DNA of 64,000 nt from NCBI GenBank assembly GCA_964541695.1, contig CAZIRB010000001.1, positions 1 to 64,000 on the forward strand. The letters are read 5' to 3'. Below, one piece after another: positions 32,431 through 39,991 of the stretch (its first letter is position 1; the number at the start of each line of letters is the position of its first letter). The notes beneath the pieces are model-generated. The model was not told the DNA's origin, searched no databases, and saw only the letters and a list, made by a program, of their open reading frames with translations. The position numbers and the translations under genes were made by a program. Source of the stretch: CAZKGE01 sp964541695 (GTDB lineage Bacteria > Bacillota > Clostridia > Christensenellales > CAG-138).

Positions 32431-33279
32431 CTACTCGGCGCCGCCCTCCTGCAGGTCCTGCATGCCCCGCGGCACGGCCGGCCTGGCCGCGTCCGTTTCC
32501 GTTTCCTCCCGCGCGCCTTCCTCAATCGGTCCGGCCGGCGCGTCCTCCTCAATTCTGGACAGCACGCGCAAGCGAAACAGCTCGAGCCAGTCGCCGCTGC
32601 GTTTCCTGGCCAGCAAAAACAGAAGCGCCGTGAGGACGACAAAGCCGACGAGTATGCCGACGATGACAAAGTTGCCGTTTAAAATGCCGCTGCCGAGCGT
32701 GCAGAGGAAGAGCAGCGCGGGCATGCTGCCGAAATAGACCGCGAGAAAATACTGTCCGGAAGCGATCTTCGTACGCGCGGCGACATAGGGCACGAGGCCG
32801 TTGGGCATGAACGGCAGCACGCTGCACAGAAACACCATCGACGCGGGGTGGCGCGAGCGCGTGATCACGCCGAGGCGGCCGCCGCCCTTCGGGTTTTTGG
32901 GCAGGAGCGCGTTGATCCGGCGGCCGAGCTTGCGCACCGCGTAGAACACGGCAAAGCTCGAGAGCACATACCCAAAATGGCAGATCAAAAAGCCCGGGAT
33001 CGCGCCGAACACGATGCCGACGGCGATCTGGATCGGCCCGCCGGGGAACACGACGCTGACGATCTGCAGAAACTGCAGCAAAAACGCCAGCACCATGCCG
33101 CGCGGGCCGGCAAAGCTGCGCAGGTAGTCCTCAATCTCCGCCTGGTTCCCGTGCTCGATGATCTCCAAAAAACCGGGCAGAATGCTTTTCAAACTGAAAA
33201 ATAGGATGAGCCCGATGACGAGAAACAGGAGCACGTACACAAGCACGCGCGCGAGGGTCGGCGAAAGCTTCTTTTGCAT
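32431..33279 (-). CDS. TVP38/TMEM64 (DedA-like) membrane protein
   Basis: A 282-residue protein with five or six membrane helices and the VTT/DedA core: GPIQIAVGIVFGAIPGFLI and FLCSVLPFMPNGLVPYVAARTKI. Relatives are implicated in lipid scrambling or undecaprenyl-phosphate recycling, but this subfamily is not assigned. A hydrophilic C-terminal tail of about 60 residues (EEGAREETETDAARP) is acidic. The ATG at 33279 lies only about 9 bases from a TATAAT box and has no SD, so the mRNA looks leaderless. Confidence 0.85.
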   Translation of the reverse strand: MQKKLSPTLARVLVYVLLFLVIGLILFFSLKSILPGFLEIIEHGNQAEIEDYLRSFAGPRGMVLAFLLQFLQIVSVVFPGGPIQIAVGIVFGAIPGFLICHFGYVLSSFAVFYAVRKLGRRINALLPKNPKGGGRLGVITRSRHPASMVFLCSVLPFMPNGLVPYVAARTKIASGQYFLAVYFGSMPALLFLCTLGSGILNGNFVIVGILVGFVVLTALLFLLARKRSGDWLELFRLRVLSRIEEDAPAGPIEEGAREETETDAARPAVPRGMQDLQEGGAE

Positions 33280-33287
33280 ATGCGAGC

Positions 33288-33296
33288 ATTATAACA
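33288..33296 (-). promoter_or_regulatory. Extended -10 promoter of the TVP38-like gene
   Basis: On the minus strand TGTTATAAT is a perfect extended -10 element, ending 9 bases before the ATG at 33279. The predicted transcription start falls within about 2 bases of the start codon. Confidence 0.6.
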
Positions 33297-33299
33297 CAC

Positions 33300-33760
33300 C
33301 GCGCGCGGAATCATCAGGGAAACCGTGCTGGAAAATTCGGGGAAATCCGCCGCGCTACAGGTCGGCCCGCGGGGGTTCGGCCGCGGCCCGCGCGGCCTGT
33401 GAAGCGCGAACCGCCGCGCGCATGGGGCCGCTTTGCCGCGCCCGCCCGCGTTACCGCCTCTCTGAGGAAGGTCTCATTGCCCCAGTCGGCTGCCGCCGCT
33501 TTGCCGCGCCCGCCCGCGTTACCGCCTCGCCGCGTCCCGCTCCGCCTTGCCGTGTTTTCGTCGCAACATGCTTCGGCCCACACCGCGTTCCGTGCGACGA
33601 GGTCGGCGCGAACCGCACCATGCCGCGTCCCGCTCCGCTTTTTCCGCGTTACCGTCGCACCGTGCTTCGTCCCGCTTTGCCGCGCCCGCCCGTGCCGCGC
33701 CGCCGCCCGCTTCACCGTTTCCACCCGCTCCGCTGCCCTCGCCCCTTCCACCGCCCCGAC
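33300..33760. repeat. GC-rich low-complexity intergenic region with 68-bp period
   Basis: This 450-bp stretch has no credible gene. A 34-base unit (GCCGCTTTGCCGCGCC and onward to GTTACCGCCTC) occurs at 33427-33460 and again at 33495-33528, with a third 21-base partial at 33672-33692. Short motifs (CCGCGTCCCGCTCCG, CGCGTTACCG) recur between. The sequence is almost pure C/G with short T-runs on the plus strand. It is not built from the alpha-delta modules of the other intergenic repeats. Confidence 0.7.
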
Positions 33761-33764
33761 CGGC

Positions 33765-33793
33765 TTGAACCCGGGCGATATGTAGCCTATAAT
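33765..33793 (+). promoter_or_regulatory. Promoter of fbp
   Basis: TTGAAC (33765-33770), 17 bases, perfect TATAAT (33788-33793). Confidence 0.85.
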
Positions 33794-33837
33794 GGAAATT
33801 GGCGTGACAAGTACATAAAGAAGGCGGTATGTTTGCC

Positions 33838-35823
33838 ATGATTGCCGAACCCGAGATACGCGCGGATTTAAAGTACCTAAAGCTCCTCGCGCGCGAGTAT
33901 CCCACCATCTCCGAGGTCTCGACCGAGATCATCAACCTCGCCGCAATCCTGTGCCTGCCCAAGGGCACGGAGCACTTCATCAGCGACATCCACGGCGAAT
34001 ACGAGGCCTTTCTGCACATGCTCAAGAACGCTTCGGGTGTGGTGCGCAACAAGATCGACACGCTGTTTGAAAATACGCTGTCGATCGCCGAGCGCGACCA
34101 GCTCGCCACGCTGATCTATTACCCGGAGGAGAAGCTCGAGCTTCTGCACGAGCAGAGCGCGGATCTGACGGACTGGTACCGGATTACGCTCCCGCGGCTC
34201 GTGGAGGTCTGCCGGATCGCGGGCAGCAAATATACGCGCTCCAAGGTCCGAAAAGCGCTGCCGAAGGGCTTTGAGTACATCATCGACGAGCTGTTGCACG
34301 CCGCGGACAACGAGGAGAAGGCACGCTACAACAGCGAGATCATCCGGTCGATCATCGACACGGACCGCGCGGACGCGTTCATCGTCGCCATCTCGCGGCT
34401 GATCTCGCGGCTCATCATCGACCGGCTCCACATCGTCGGCGACATATTCGACCGCGGCCCCGGCGCGCACATCATACTCGACGCGCTCGAGACCTACCAC
34501 GACGTCGACGTGCAGTGGGGCAACCACGACATCCTCTGGATGGGCGCGGCGGCCGGAAACGACGCACTGATCGCCACGGCCATCACAAACTCGCTCAAAT
34601 ACGGCAACGTCGACACGCTCGAGGACGGCTACGGCATTTCATTAAGCCCCCTGGTCACGTTCGCGCTCGAGGTCTACAGCAACGACCCGTGCGAGCGGTT
34701 CATGCCGCGCGCGGTGGACAGCGCGCTCGACTTCCACGACGCGTCCGTGATCGCCAGGATGCACAAGGCGATGGCCGTGATCCTGTTCAAGCTTGAGGCG
34801 GACATCATCCGCAGGAACCCGCAGTTCCGTATGGACGCGCGAAACCTCCTGCACCGGATCGACTTTGCCGCGCGCACGGTGGACGTGGGCGGCACCGTGT
34901 ACGCGCTCGCGGACGCGAACCTGCCGACCGTGGACCCGGCCGACCCGTACGCGCTGACAGACAAGGAGCGCGAGCTCGTGCAGAAGCTGCGCGTCGCGTT
35001 CCACCATTCGCAGAAGCTCCAGAGCCACGTGCGGTTCCTGTTCGCGCGCGGCGGCATGTACCTCTGCTGCAACGGAAACCTCCTGTTCCACGGCTGCGTG
35101 CCGACGAACGGGGACGGCACGTTCACCGAGGCGGATGTGTTCGGGGAGCGCGTGTCCGGCAAGGCGTACTTCGACTGCGCGGACCGCATGGTGCGCCACG
35201 GGTACTTCAAGCGCTGGAGCTGCGCGGAGCGCAGGCGCGGGCTGGACTTTATGTGGTATCTCTGGTGCGGGCCGGACTCGCCCGTGTTCGGCAAGGACCG
35301 CATGACGACGTTCGAGCGGTACTTTATCGCCGATAAGAGCGCGCACGTCGAGCGGATGAACCCGTATTTTACGTTTGCCGAGGACGAGACGTTCGCCGTA
35401 AAGCTGCTGCGGGAGTTCGGCGTCGAGGGGTCCGGCTCGCGCGTGGTCAACGGCCACGTGCCGGTCAAGATCAAAAAGGGCGAGTCGCCGCTCAAGGCCA
35501 ACGGCCGCATCGTGGTCATCGACGGCGGCATGTCCAAGGCGTACCAGAAGGAGACGGGCATCGCGGGCTACACGCTGATCGACCATTCCAAGGGCGTGCG
35601 GCTGTGCTGCCACGACCCGTTCGTGACGGTGCAGGCCGCCATCGCGCGCGAGGTCGACATCCATTCCACACAGCAGGAGTTCGTCACGTACAAGCAGCGG
35701 AAGCTCGTCGCGCACACGGACGTGGGGAAAGAGCTTGCCGCGCGCGTCGGGGACCTTAAGTTGCTGCTCGCGGCCTACCAGCGCGGCGTGCTCAAGGAAA
35801 ACCCGCGCGAGAAGCGCGTTTAG
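33838..35823 (+). CDS. fbp: Fructose-1,6-bisphosphatase class III
   Basis: The Firmicutes-type (class III) enzyme hydrolyses fructose 1,6-bisphosphate to fructose 6-phosphate in gluconeogenesis. The 661-residue protein has the expected length and metallophosphatase motifs: HFISDIHGEYEAF near residue 45, LHIVGDIFDRGPGAH, VQWGNHDILWMGAAAG and a late NGHVPVKIKKGESP. Both ATG at 33829 and at 33838 are possible. The second is chosen because GGCGG then lies 10 bases upstream. It is monocistronic behind its own promoter. Confidence 0.96.
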   Translation: MIAEPEIRADLKYLKLLAREYPTISEVSTEIINLAAILCLPKGTEHFISDIHGEYEAFLHMLKNASGVVRNKIDTLFENTLSIAERDQLATLIYYPEEKLELLHEQSADLTDWYRITLPRLVEVCRIAGSKYTRSKVRKALPKGFEYIIDELLHAADNEEKARYNSEIIRSIIDTDRADAFIVAISRLISRLIIDRLHIVGDIFDRGPGAHIILDALETYHDVDVQWGNHDILWMGAAAGNDALIATAITNSLKYGNVDTLEDGYGISLSPLVTFALEVYSNDPCERFMPRAVDSALDFHDASVIARMHKAMAVILFKLEADIIRRNPQFRMDARNLLHRIDFAARTVDVGGTVYALADANLPTVDPADPYALTDKERELVQKLRVAFHHSQKLQSHVRFLFARGGMYLCCNGNLLFHGCVPTNGDGTFTEADVFGERVSGKAYFDCADRMVRHGYFKRWSCAERRRGLDFMWYLWCGPDSPVFGKDRMTTFERYFIADKSAHVERMNPYFTFAEDETFAVKLLREFGVEGSGSRVVNGHVPVKIKKGESPLKANGRIVVIDGGMSKAYQKETGIAGYTLIDHSKGVRLCCHDPFVTVQAAIAREVDIHSTQQEFVTYKQRKLVAHTDVGKELAARVGDLKLLLAAYQRGVLKENPREKRV

Positions 35824-35882
35824 CGGCAAAAAAAACGGCGTAATCGGCCGTGCGGCGCGGGGACACATGCGCGTTTTCTAGA

Positions 35883-35919
35883 GCTTTTGTGCGCGGCGCG
35901 CGAAAAAATGCGCAAAAGC
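35883..35919. terminator. Hairpin downstream of fbp
   Basis: GCTTTTGTGCGC and GCGCAAAAGC pair across a short loop between fbp and the T-box promoter. No T-tract follows on the plus strand, so its efficiency as a terminator is doubtful. Confidence 0.4.
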
Positions 35920-35922
35920 CGC

Positions 35923-35952
35923 TTGACAAACGGGAAAATGATATATTAAAAT
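35923..35952 (+). promoter_or_regulatory. Promoter of the T-box leader
   Basis: TTGACA (35923-35928), 18 bases, TAAAAT (35947-35952). Transcription would start near 35959 at the 5' end of the T-box leader. Confidence 0.8.
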
Positions 35953-35958
35953 GCATGC

Positions 35959-36253
35959 AATCGTATATCGTACAGGCTATGACTGCGAAGCAGTACGGAG
36001 AAGGATGGACCCCAAAGAGAACCGCCGGTTGGTGCGAGGCGGCGGGTACGGCTCCCGAATACGCGCAAGCAGCCGCCCATCGAACGGAGTTTTCCTAGTA
36101 GGCCGGGCCGGGGCGTTCCCGTTACAGAGCTAGGGTATCGGACGTTTCATCCGCGTACCCGAAAAGGCCGTCGTCGCGAGGCGACGGTGAAACGAGGTGG
36201 TAACACGGGATTTGGCGCTCGTCCTCCAGTAAACCGGAGGACGGGCGTTTTTT
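35959..36253 (+). ncRNA. T-box leader, predicted specificity Tyr (UAC)
   Basis: A full T-box leader. Stem I has CTGC/GCAG at its base, AGTA (35992-35995) opposite GAA (36057-36059) in the specifier loop, and the distal AGAGA (36016-36020) and GGTTGGTGCGAG motifs. The triplet after GAA is UAC (36060-36062), a Tyr codon. The antiterminator bulge reads GAGGTGGTAACACGGG; TGGT (36198-36201) pairs with an ACCA tRNA end, which fits tRNA-Tyr and not bacterial tRNA-Trp (usually GCCA). The terminator is a 12-bp stem (36216-36247) followed by six T. Uncharged tRNA-Tyr should turn on the downstream lyase. Confidence 0.93.
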
Positions 36254-36321
36254 CGTTCCCCGCCGGACCGGCGCCGCCGCCAAAGGACGCCGGAATATAA
36301 AAACTTCGGAGGACGGAACAG

Positions 36322-37770
36322 ATGGCAGACGTAAAATTCTTCTTCGGCGACGACATCCCGCTCGAGATGCACAAGGTGCGCATCGTGCAGCAGCTCAGCC
36401 TCCCGCCGATCGAGCGGCGGCTCGAGGCGATCACGGAGGCGGGGAACAACACGTTCCTGCTCAAGAACGCGGACATCTACCTCGACATGCTGACCGACAG
36501 CGGCGTCAACGCCATGAGCGACAACCAGCTCGCGGCGATGATGATCGCGGACGACAGCTACGCGGGTTCGGCGACGTTCACGCGGCTCGAGGAGAAGCTT
36601 ACCGCGGCGTTCGGCACGAAGTTCTTCCTGCCCGCGCACCAGGGCCGCGCGTGTGAGAACATCCTGTCGATGACGTTCGTCAAGCCCGGCAGCGTCGTGC
36701 CGATGAACTACCACTTCACGACGGCCAAAGCGCACATCACGCAGTGCGGTGGCCGCGTGGTCGAGGTGCTCGCCGACGAGGGCATACAGGTCGCGAGCGA
36801 CAACCCGTTTAAAGGCAACTTCGACCTGGACAAGCTGGCCGCGCTGATTGCCGAGGAGGGCGCGGACAACATCGCGTTCATCCGCCTCGAGTCCGGCACG
36901 AACCTGATCGGCGGCCAGCCGTTCTCGCTCGAAAACGCCGAGGAGGTCTGCAAGCTCGCCAAAAAGCACGGTATACTGACCGTGCTCGACGCGAGCCTTT
37001 TGCAGGACAACCTCTATTTTATGAAGACGCGCGAACCGCGCTGCAAGGACATGGACGTGCGCGAAATCTGCCGGACGCTGTGCGGCTGGATGGACATCAT
37101 CTATTTCTCCGCGCGCAAGTTCGGCTATGCCAAGGGCGGCGGGCTGTGCATGCACGAGGAGTACCTCGCGGAGCGCATGAAGGAGCTCGTGCCGTTGTTC
37201 GAGGGTTTTTTGACCTACGGCGGCATGTCGACGCGCGAGATGGAGGCCATCGCGGTCGGCATCGACGAGAGCCTCGACATGGACTACATCTCGCAGGGGC
37301 CGAAGTTCATCGAGTTTATGTGCAAGGAGCTGCAGAAGTTCCACGTGCCGGTCGTCACGCCGCCGGGGGGCCTCGGGTGCCACGTCGACGCGCTGCGCTT
37401 CCTCCCGCACGTGCCGCAGTCGCAGTATTCGGCCGGCGCGCTGGCCAGCGCTTTGTACATTGCGGGCGGCGTGCGCGGCATGGAGCGCGGCACGATCAGC
37501 GAGCAGCGCGAGCCGGACGGCACGGAGCCGATGGCGCAGATGGAGCTTCTTCGCCTTGCGGTGCCGCGGCGCGTGTTCACCATGTCGCAGATCAAATACG
37601 CCGTCGACCGCATCGCTTGGCTCTACGAGAACCGCAGCGTCGTGGGCGGGCTGAAATTCATCCAGGAGCCCTCGTGCCTGCGCTTCTTCTTCGGCCGGCT
37701 CGCGCCGGTGTCGGATTGGCAGATAAAGCTCGTCGAGCGGTTCCGCGCGGACTTCGGGGACAGTTTGTAA
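36322..37770 (+). CDS. Tyrosine phenol-lyase/tryptophanase-family beta-eliminating lyase
   Basis: A PLP-dependent lyase of 482 residues that would split (or, in reverse, form) an aromatic amino acid. The PLP lysine is K266 in YFSARKFGYAKGGG, and Tyr80, Asp223 and AHQGRACEN are in place. The MERG motif (387-390) matches tyrosine phenol-lyase, whose specificity Arg is here R389; tryptophanase has a hydrophobic residue there. LRFFFGRL near 453-460 also matches the phenol-lyase FF pair. The Arg that follows the PLP-contact Asp in both enzymes (DATR/DSAR) is Leu226 here. The gene sits behind a Tyr-type T-box with SD CGGAGGA. I favour a tyrosine-acting enzyme, but the divergence leaves room for another substrate. 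Confidence 0.8.
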   Translation: MADVKFFFGDDIPLEMHKVRIVQQLSLPPIERRLEAITEAGNNTFLLKNADIYLDMLTDSGVNAMSDNQLAAMMIADDSYAGSATFTRLEEKLTAAFGTKFFLPAHQGRACENILSMTFVKPGSVVPMNYHFTTAKAHITQCGGRVVEVLADEGIQVASDNPFKGNFDLDKLAALIAEEGADNIAFIRLESGTNLIGGQPFSLENAEEVCKLAKKHGILTVLDASLLQDNLYFMKTREPRCKDMDVREICRTLCGWMDIIYFSARKFGYAKGGGLCMHEEYLAERMKELVPLFEGFLTYGGMSTREMEAIAVGIDESLDMDYISQGPKFIEFMCKELQKFHVPVVTPPGGLGCHVDALRFLPHVPQSQYSAGALASALYIAGGVRGMERGTISEQREPDGTEPMAQMELLRLAVPRRVFTMSQIKYAVDRIAWLYENRSVVGGLKFIQEPSCLRFFFGRLAPVSDWQIKLVERFRADFGDSL

Positions 37771-37775
37771 TGATA

Positions 37776-37890
37776 TTACTTTTCTTTCTAGAAAGAAAAG
37801 TAACAAAAGAAAGTCGGGATACTAAAAAGAAAAGTAACGAGGTCGGGATACTAAAAAAAGCAACAAAAGAAAGTCGGGATAAAAAAAATA
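37776..37890. repeat. 28-nt perfect palindrome followed by three short direct repeats
   Basis: TTACTTTTCTTTCT joined to its own reverse complement (37776-37803) is a perfect palindrome. It is followed by three copies of GTCGGGATACTAAAA-type units at 37813, 37842 and 37873 (the last ending in a poly-A run). AT-rich palindromes of the same type occur at 20523 and 63709. Confidence 0.85.
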
Positions 37891-37909
37891 CGGCGCGGCA
37901 CATAGCACA

Positions 37910-37947
37910 AGCGGCAGGCGGCGGGGCGCTTCCCGCCGCCTGCCGCT
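37910..37947 (-). terminator. Strong hairpin downstream of the RpiR gene
   Basis: A perfect 16-bp GC-rich stem (37910-37925 with 37932-37947) around a 6-base loop. It lies just after the stop of the minus-strand regulator gene; on that strand a run of eight T follows about 20 bases later. Confidence 0.65.
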
Positions 37948-37965
37948 ATGCGTTTCGGCCCGCTT

Positions 37966-38847
37966 CTACAGCTCCGGCAAAAATGAGAGGTCCTCGTTCA
38001 TGAACTGGTTGACACTCCGCTCCTCCTCGATGATCTCATGCAGCGTCTCCTCGCCGAGCTGCGCGGCGATGCACGAGGTCAGGATCACGACGAGCATCGT
38101 GGGCGTCGTGAACGAGTTCTGGTATGTGCCCGTGGTTGTGCGGCAGAGGAAATTGTAACCGTGCTCGGTGCCAGCGGGGGAGTCCATGCTGTCCGTGATC
38201 GTGACGACGCGCGCGCCGCGCTGCTCGGCAAACCGGGCGATGTTGCGCACGGGCATGTGGTAGTCCGGGAACGAGAACAGCACGACAAAATCGCCCGGCT
38301 TGAGCTTGGCCAGCAGGATGCGCACGGTGTTGCCGTTGCCCATCTGGATCGGCGTGGCCTTGACGCGCAGGTAACTGAGCCTGTGCGCCATGTAGTCGGC
38401 CAATATCTTGCAGCCGTCGTGGCCGAACACGAACACCTCGTCCGCGCGCATCAGGTCCCTTGCGCAGCGCAGCACCTGCCCCGCGTCGAGTGTCTCGAAC
38501 AGCGTTTCGACGTTCTCGGCCTCCGTGCGCAGGGCGTTGGCGAGCGCGTTGGCCGGATCGCCGCCGCGCGCGCCCGGCCTGGGGAAGCGCGCGCTCAAAA
38601 GCGGGACGCGGCTGCGCATGCTCTCGAGCCGCTCGCGGAACGCGTCCTTAAGCTCCGCAAAGCCGTCGAAGCCGAGCGCGCGGCAGAGCCGCAGGATCGA
38701 CACCTCCGAAACGCCGGTGCTGCGGCTGAGGTCCTTGAGCGTGATATAACAAATGCTCTCCGGGTTGCTGTTGATATAATCGATCACGGAGCGCTGCTTG
38801 TTGGTCAGCGAATCGTACCGGCTGCTGAGGGTTTCGAGCGAGGCCAT
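37966..38847 (-). CDS. MurR/RpiR-family transcriptional regulator
   Basis: The 293-residue protein has an N-terminal HTH_6 domain (ITLKDLSRSTGVSEVSILRLCRALG) and a C-terminal SIS domain (VFVFGHDGCKILADYMAHRL and later segments), which binds phosphosugars in the family. The ATG at 38847 follows a perfect AGGAGG; a longer in-frame start at 38970 is not supported. It diverges from the amidotransferase-like hydrolase and dipeptide epimerase genes and may control the peptide-salvage island. MurR of E. coli binds MurNAc-6-P, so a cell-wall sugar effector is plausible. Confidence 0.88.
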   Translation of the reverse strand: MASLETLSSRYDSLTNKQRSVIDYINSNPESICYITLKDLSRSTGVSEVSILRLCRALGFDGFAELKDAFRERLESMRSRVPLLSARFPRPGARGGDPANALANALRTEAENVETLFETLDAGQVLRCARDLMRADEVFVFGHDGCKILADYMAHRLSYLRVKATPIQMGNGNTVRILLAKLKPGDFVVLFSFPDYHMPVRNIARFAEQRGARVVTITDSMDSPAGTEHGYNFLCRTTTGTYQNSFTTPTMLVVILTSCIAAQLGEETLHEIIEEERSVNQFMNEDLSFLPEL

Positions 38848-38884
38848 GCGGCACCTCCTAGCTGTATTGTTCAGCGTTTGCTTT

Positions 38885-38913
38885 AGTCTATCCCAACTTT
38901 TTGCCAAAATCAA
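38885..38913 (-). promoter_or_regulatory. Promoter of the RpiR-family gene
   Basis: On the minus strand TTGATT (38908-38913), 17 bases, TAGACT (38885-38890). Confidence 0.6.
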
Positions 38914-38956
38914 GCGCTGTTTGATGAACTTTGCTATCCTTTTTTGTGTCGGCGCG

Positions 38957-38985
38957 TTGACAGAAGCCATGTCATCTGCTACGCT
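38957..38985 (+). promoter_or_regulatory. Promoter of the C26 hydrolase gene
   Basis: TTGACA (38957-38962), 17 bases, TACGCT (38980-38985), about 90 bases before the ATG at 39077. Confidence 0.6.
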
Positions 38986-39076
38986 TGATTCGTATCCGGA
39001 CCGGCCGCGGGCACGCGCGCCGGATCAAATAAACAGGCCTTGTTCGCCCGCGAAAATCGCGTGAGGTGCCGTCTCA

Positions 39077-39802
39077 ATGATCAACGATAAGCCCCTGATT
39101 CTGATCACAAGCGATTCCGACCGTTGCCGCACAAAGGGCGCGACGCCGCGCCATTTCGACACCCCGAAGGCGTACGCCTCCGCGATCGCCGCGGCGGGCG
39201 GCATACCTGTGCTCGGCGCGGAATACTGCCCGGAGGAGCTTGCGGCGCTTTGCGACGCGCTGCTTCTCTCGGGCGGCGACGACGTCGAGCCGGCGCTGTT
39301 CGGCGAGACGGTGCTCAACGAGTCCGTGCGGCTCGACCCGGACCGCGACGCGTTCGAGATTCCGCTGACGCGCGCGTTCCTGCGCCAAAAGAAGCCCATA
39401 CTCGGCATCTGCCGCGGCTTTCAGGTGCTGTCCACCGCCATGGGCGGCACGATGTACCAGGACCTTGTCGAACAGCTCGGCATCGTGCATTCCGACGGCC
39501 GCATCCGGCATTTTGTGACCGCGAAGCCCGGATCGTTCTTTTATAACACGTTCGGCGAGCGGTTCCGCACGAACAGCACGCACCACCAGGCGGTCCGCGA
39601 GCCCGGGGAGGGCCTCGTCGTGACGGCCTGGTCGGTCGAGGGCGTGATCGAGGCCTACGAGCACGAGAGTCTGCCGGTGTTCGGCACGCAGTTCCACCCG
39701 GAGCGGCTCACGGGGGAACAGCGCGACCCGTGCACGCCGGACTTCGCGCCGATATTCACGCATCTGATCGATCTGGCGCGCCGCCGCGCGGCCGAAGAAT
39801 AA
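39077..39802 (+). CDS. Gamma-glutamyl hydrolase/class I amidotransferase-like protein (peptidase C26)
   Basis: A 241-residue member of the PuuD/C26 family, which cleaves gamma-glutamyl amides. The nucleophile Cys is in ILGICRGFQVL, the catalytic His/Glu pair in FGTQFHPER, and the THHQAV segment is also typical. Its position next to the L-Ala-D/L-Glu epimerase suggests that it acts on gamma-glutamyl (for example gamma-D-Glu) linkages of murein peptides rather than on gamma-Glu-GABA; that is inference. The gene ends 4 bases before an assembly gap. Confidence 0.88.
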   Translation: MINDKPLILITSDSDRCRTKGATPRHFDTPKAYASAIAAAGGIPVLGAEYCPEELAALCDALLLSGGDDVEPALFGETVLNESVRLDPDRDAFEIPLTRAFLRQKKPILGICRGFQVLSTAMGGTMYQDLVEQLGIVHSDGRIRHFVTAKPGSFFYNTFGERFRTNSTHHQAVREPGEGLVVTAWSVEGVIEAYEHESLPVFGTQFHPERLTGEQRDPCTPDFAPIFTHLIDLARRRAAEE

Positions 39803-39806
39803 ATAA

Positions 39807-39906
39807 NNNNNNNNNNNNNNNNNNNNNNNNNNNNNNNNNNNNNNNNNNNNNNNNNNNNNNNNNNNNNNNNNNNNNNNNNNNNNNNNNNNNNNNNNNNNNN
39901 NNNNNN
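39807..39906. other. Assembly gap, 100 N
   Basis: Exactly 100 N, a default scaffold gap. The 13 bases before it (GAAGAATAAATAA, 39794-39806) are identical to the 13 bases after it (39907-39919), so the two contig ends probably overlap and the true gap may be zero. Confidence 0.97.
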
Positions 39907-39991
39907 GAAGAATAAATAAAGGGAAGCGCCGCGCGCGCTTTTGCGCAGGACGGCGCCGGCGCCGACGCAGGAACGATATAGGAGGCAGCAG

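Noticed and set aside
33314..33751. Open frame of 145 codons in the GC-rich gap
   Set aside because: It has Arg/Ala low-complexity sequence, no SD, and is formed by the 68-bp repeat units.
35956..36098. Short open frame in the lyase leader as a possible leader peptide
   Set aside because: It has no SD and lies entirely inside T-box Stem I, whose conserved motifs explain the sequence.
37804..37890. Three spaced short repeats as a CRISPR fragment
   Set aside because: Units are only about 15 bases, spacers are poly-A-like and similar to each other, and no cas gene is present.
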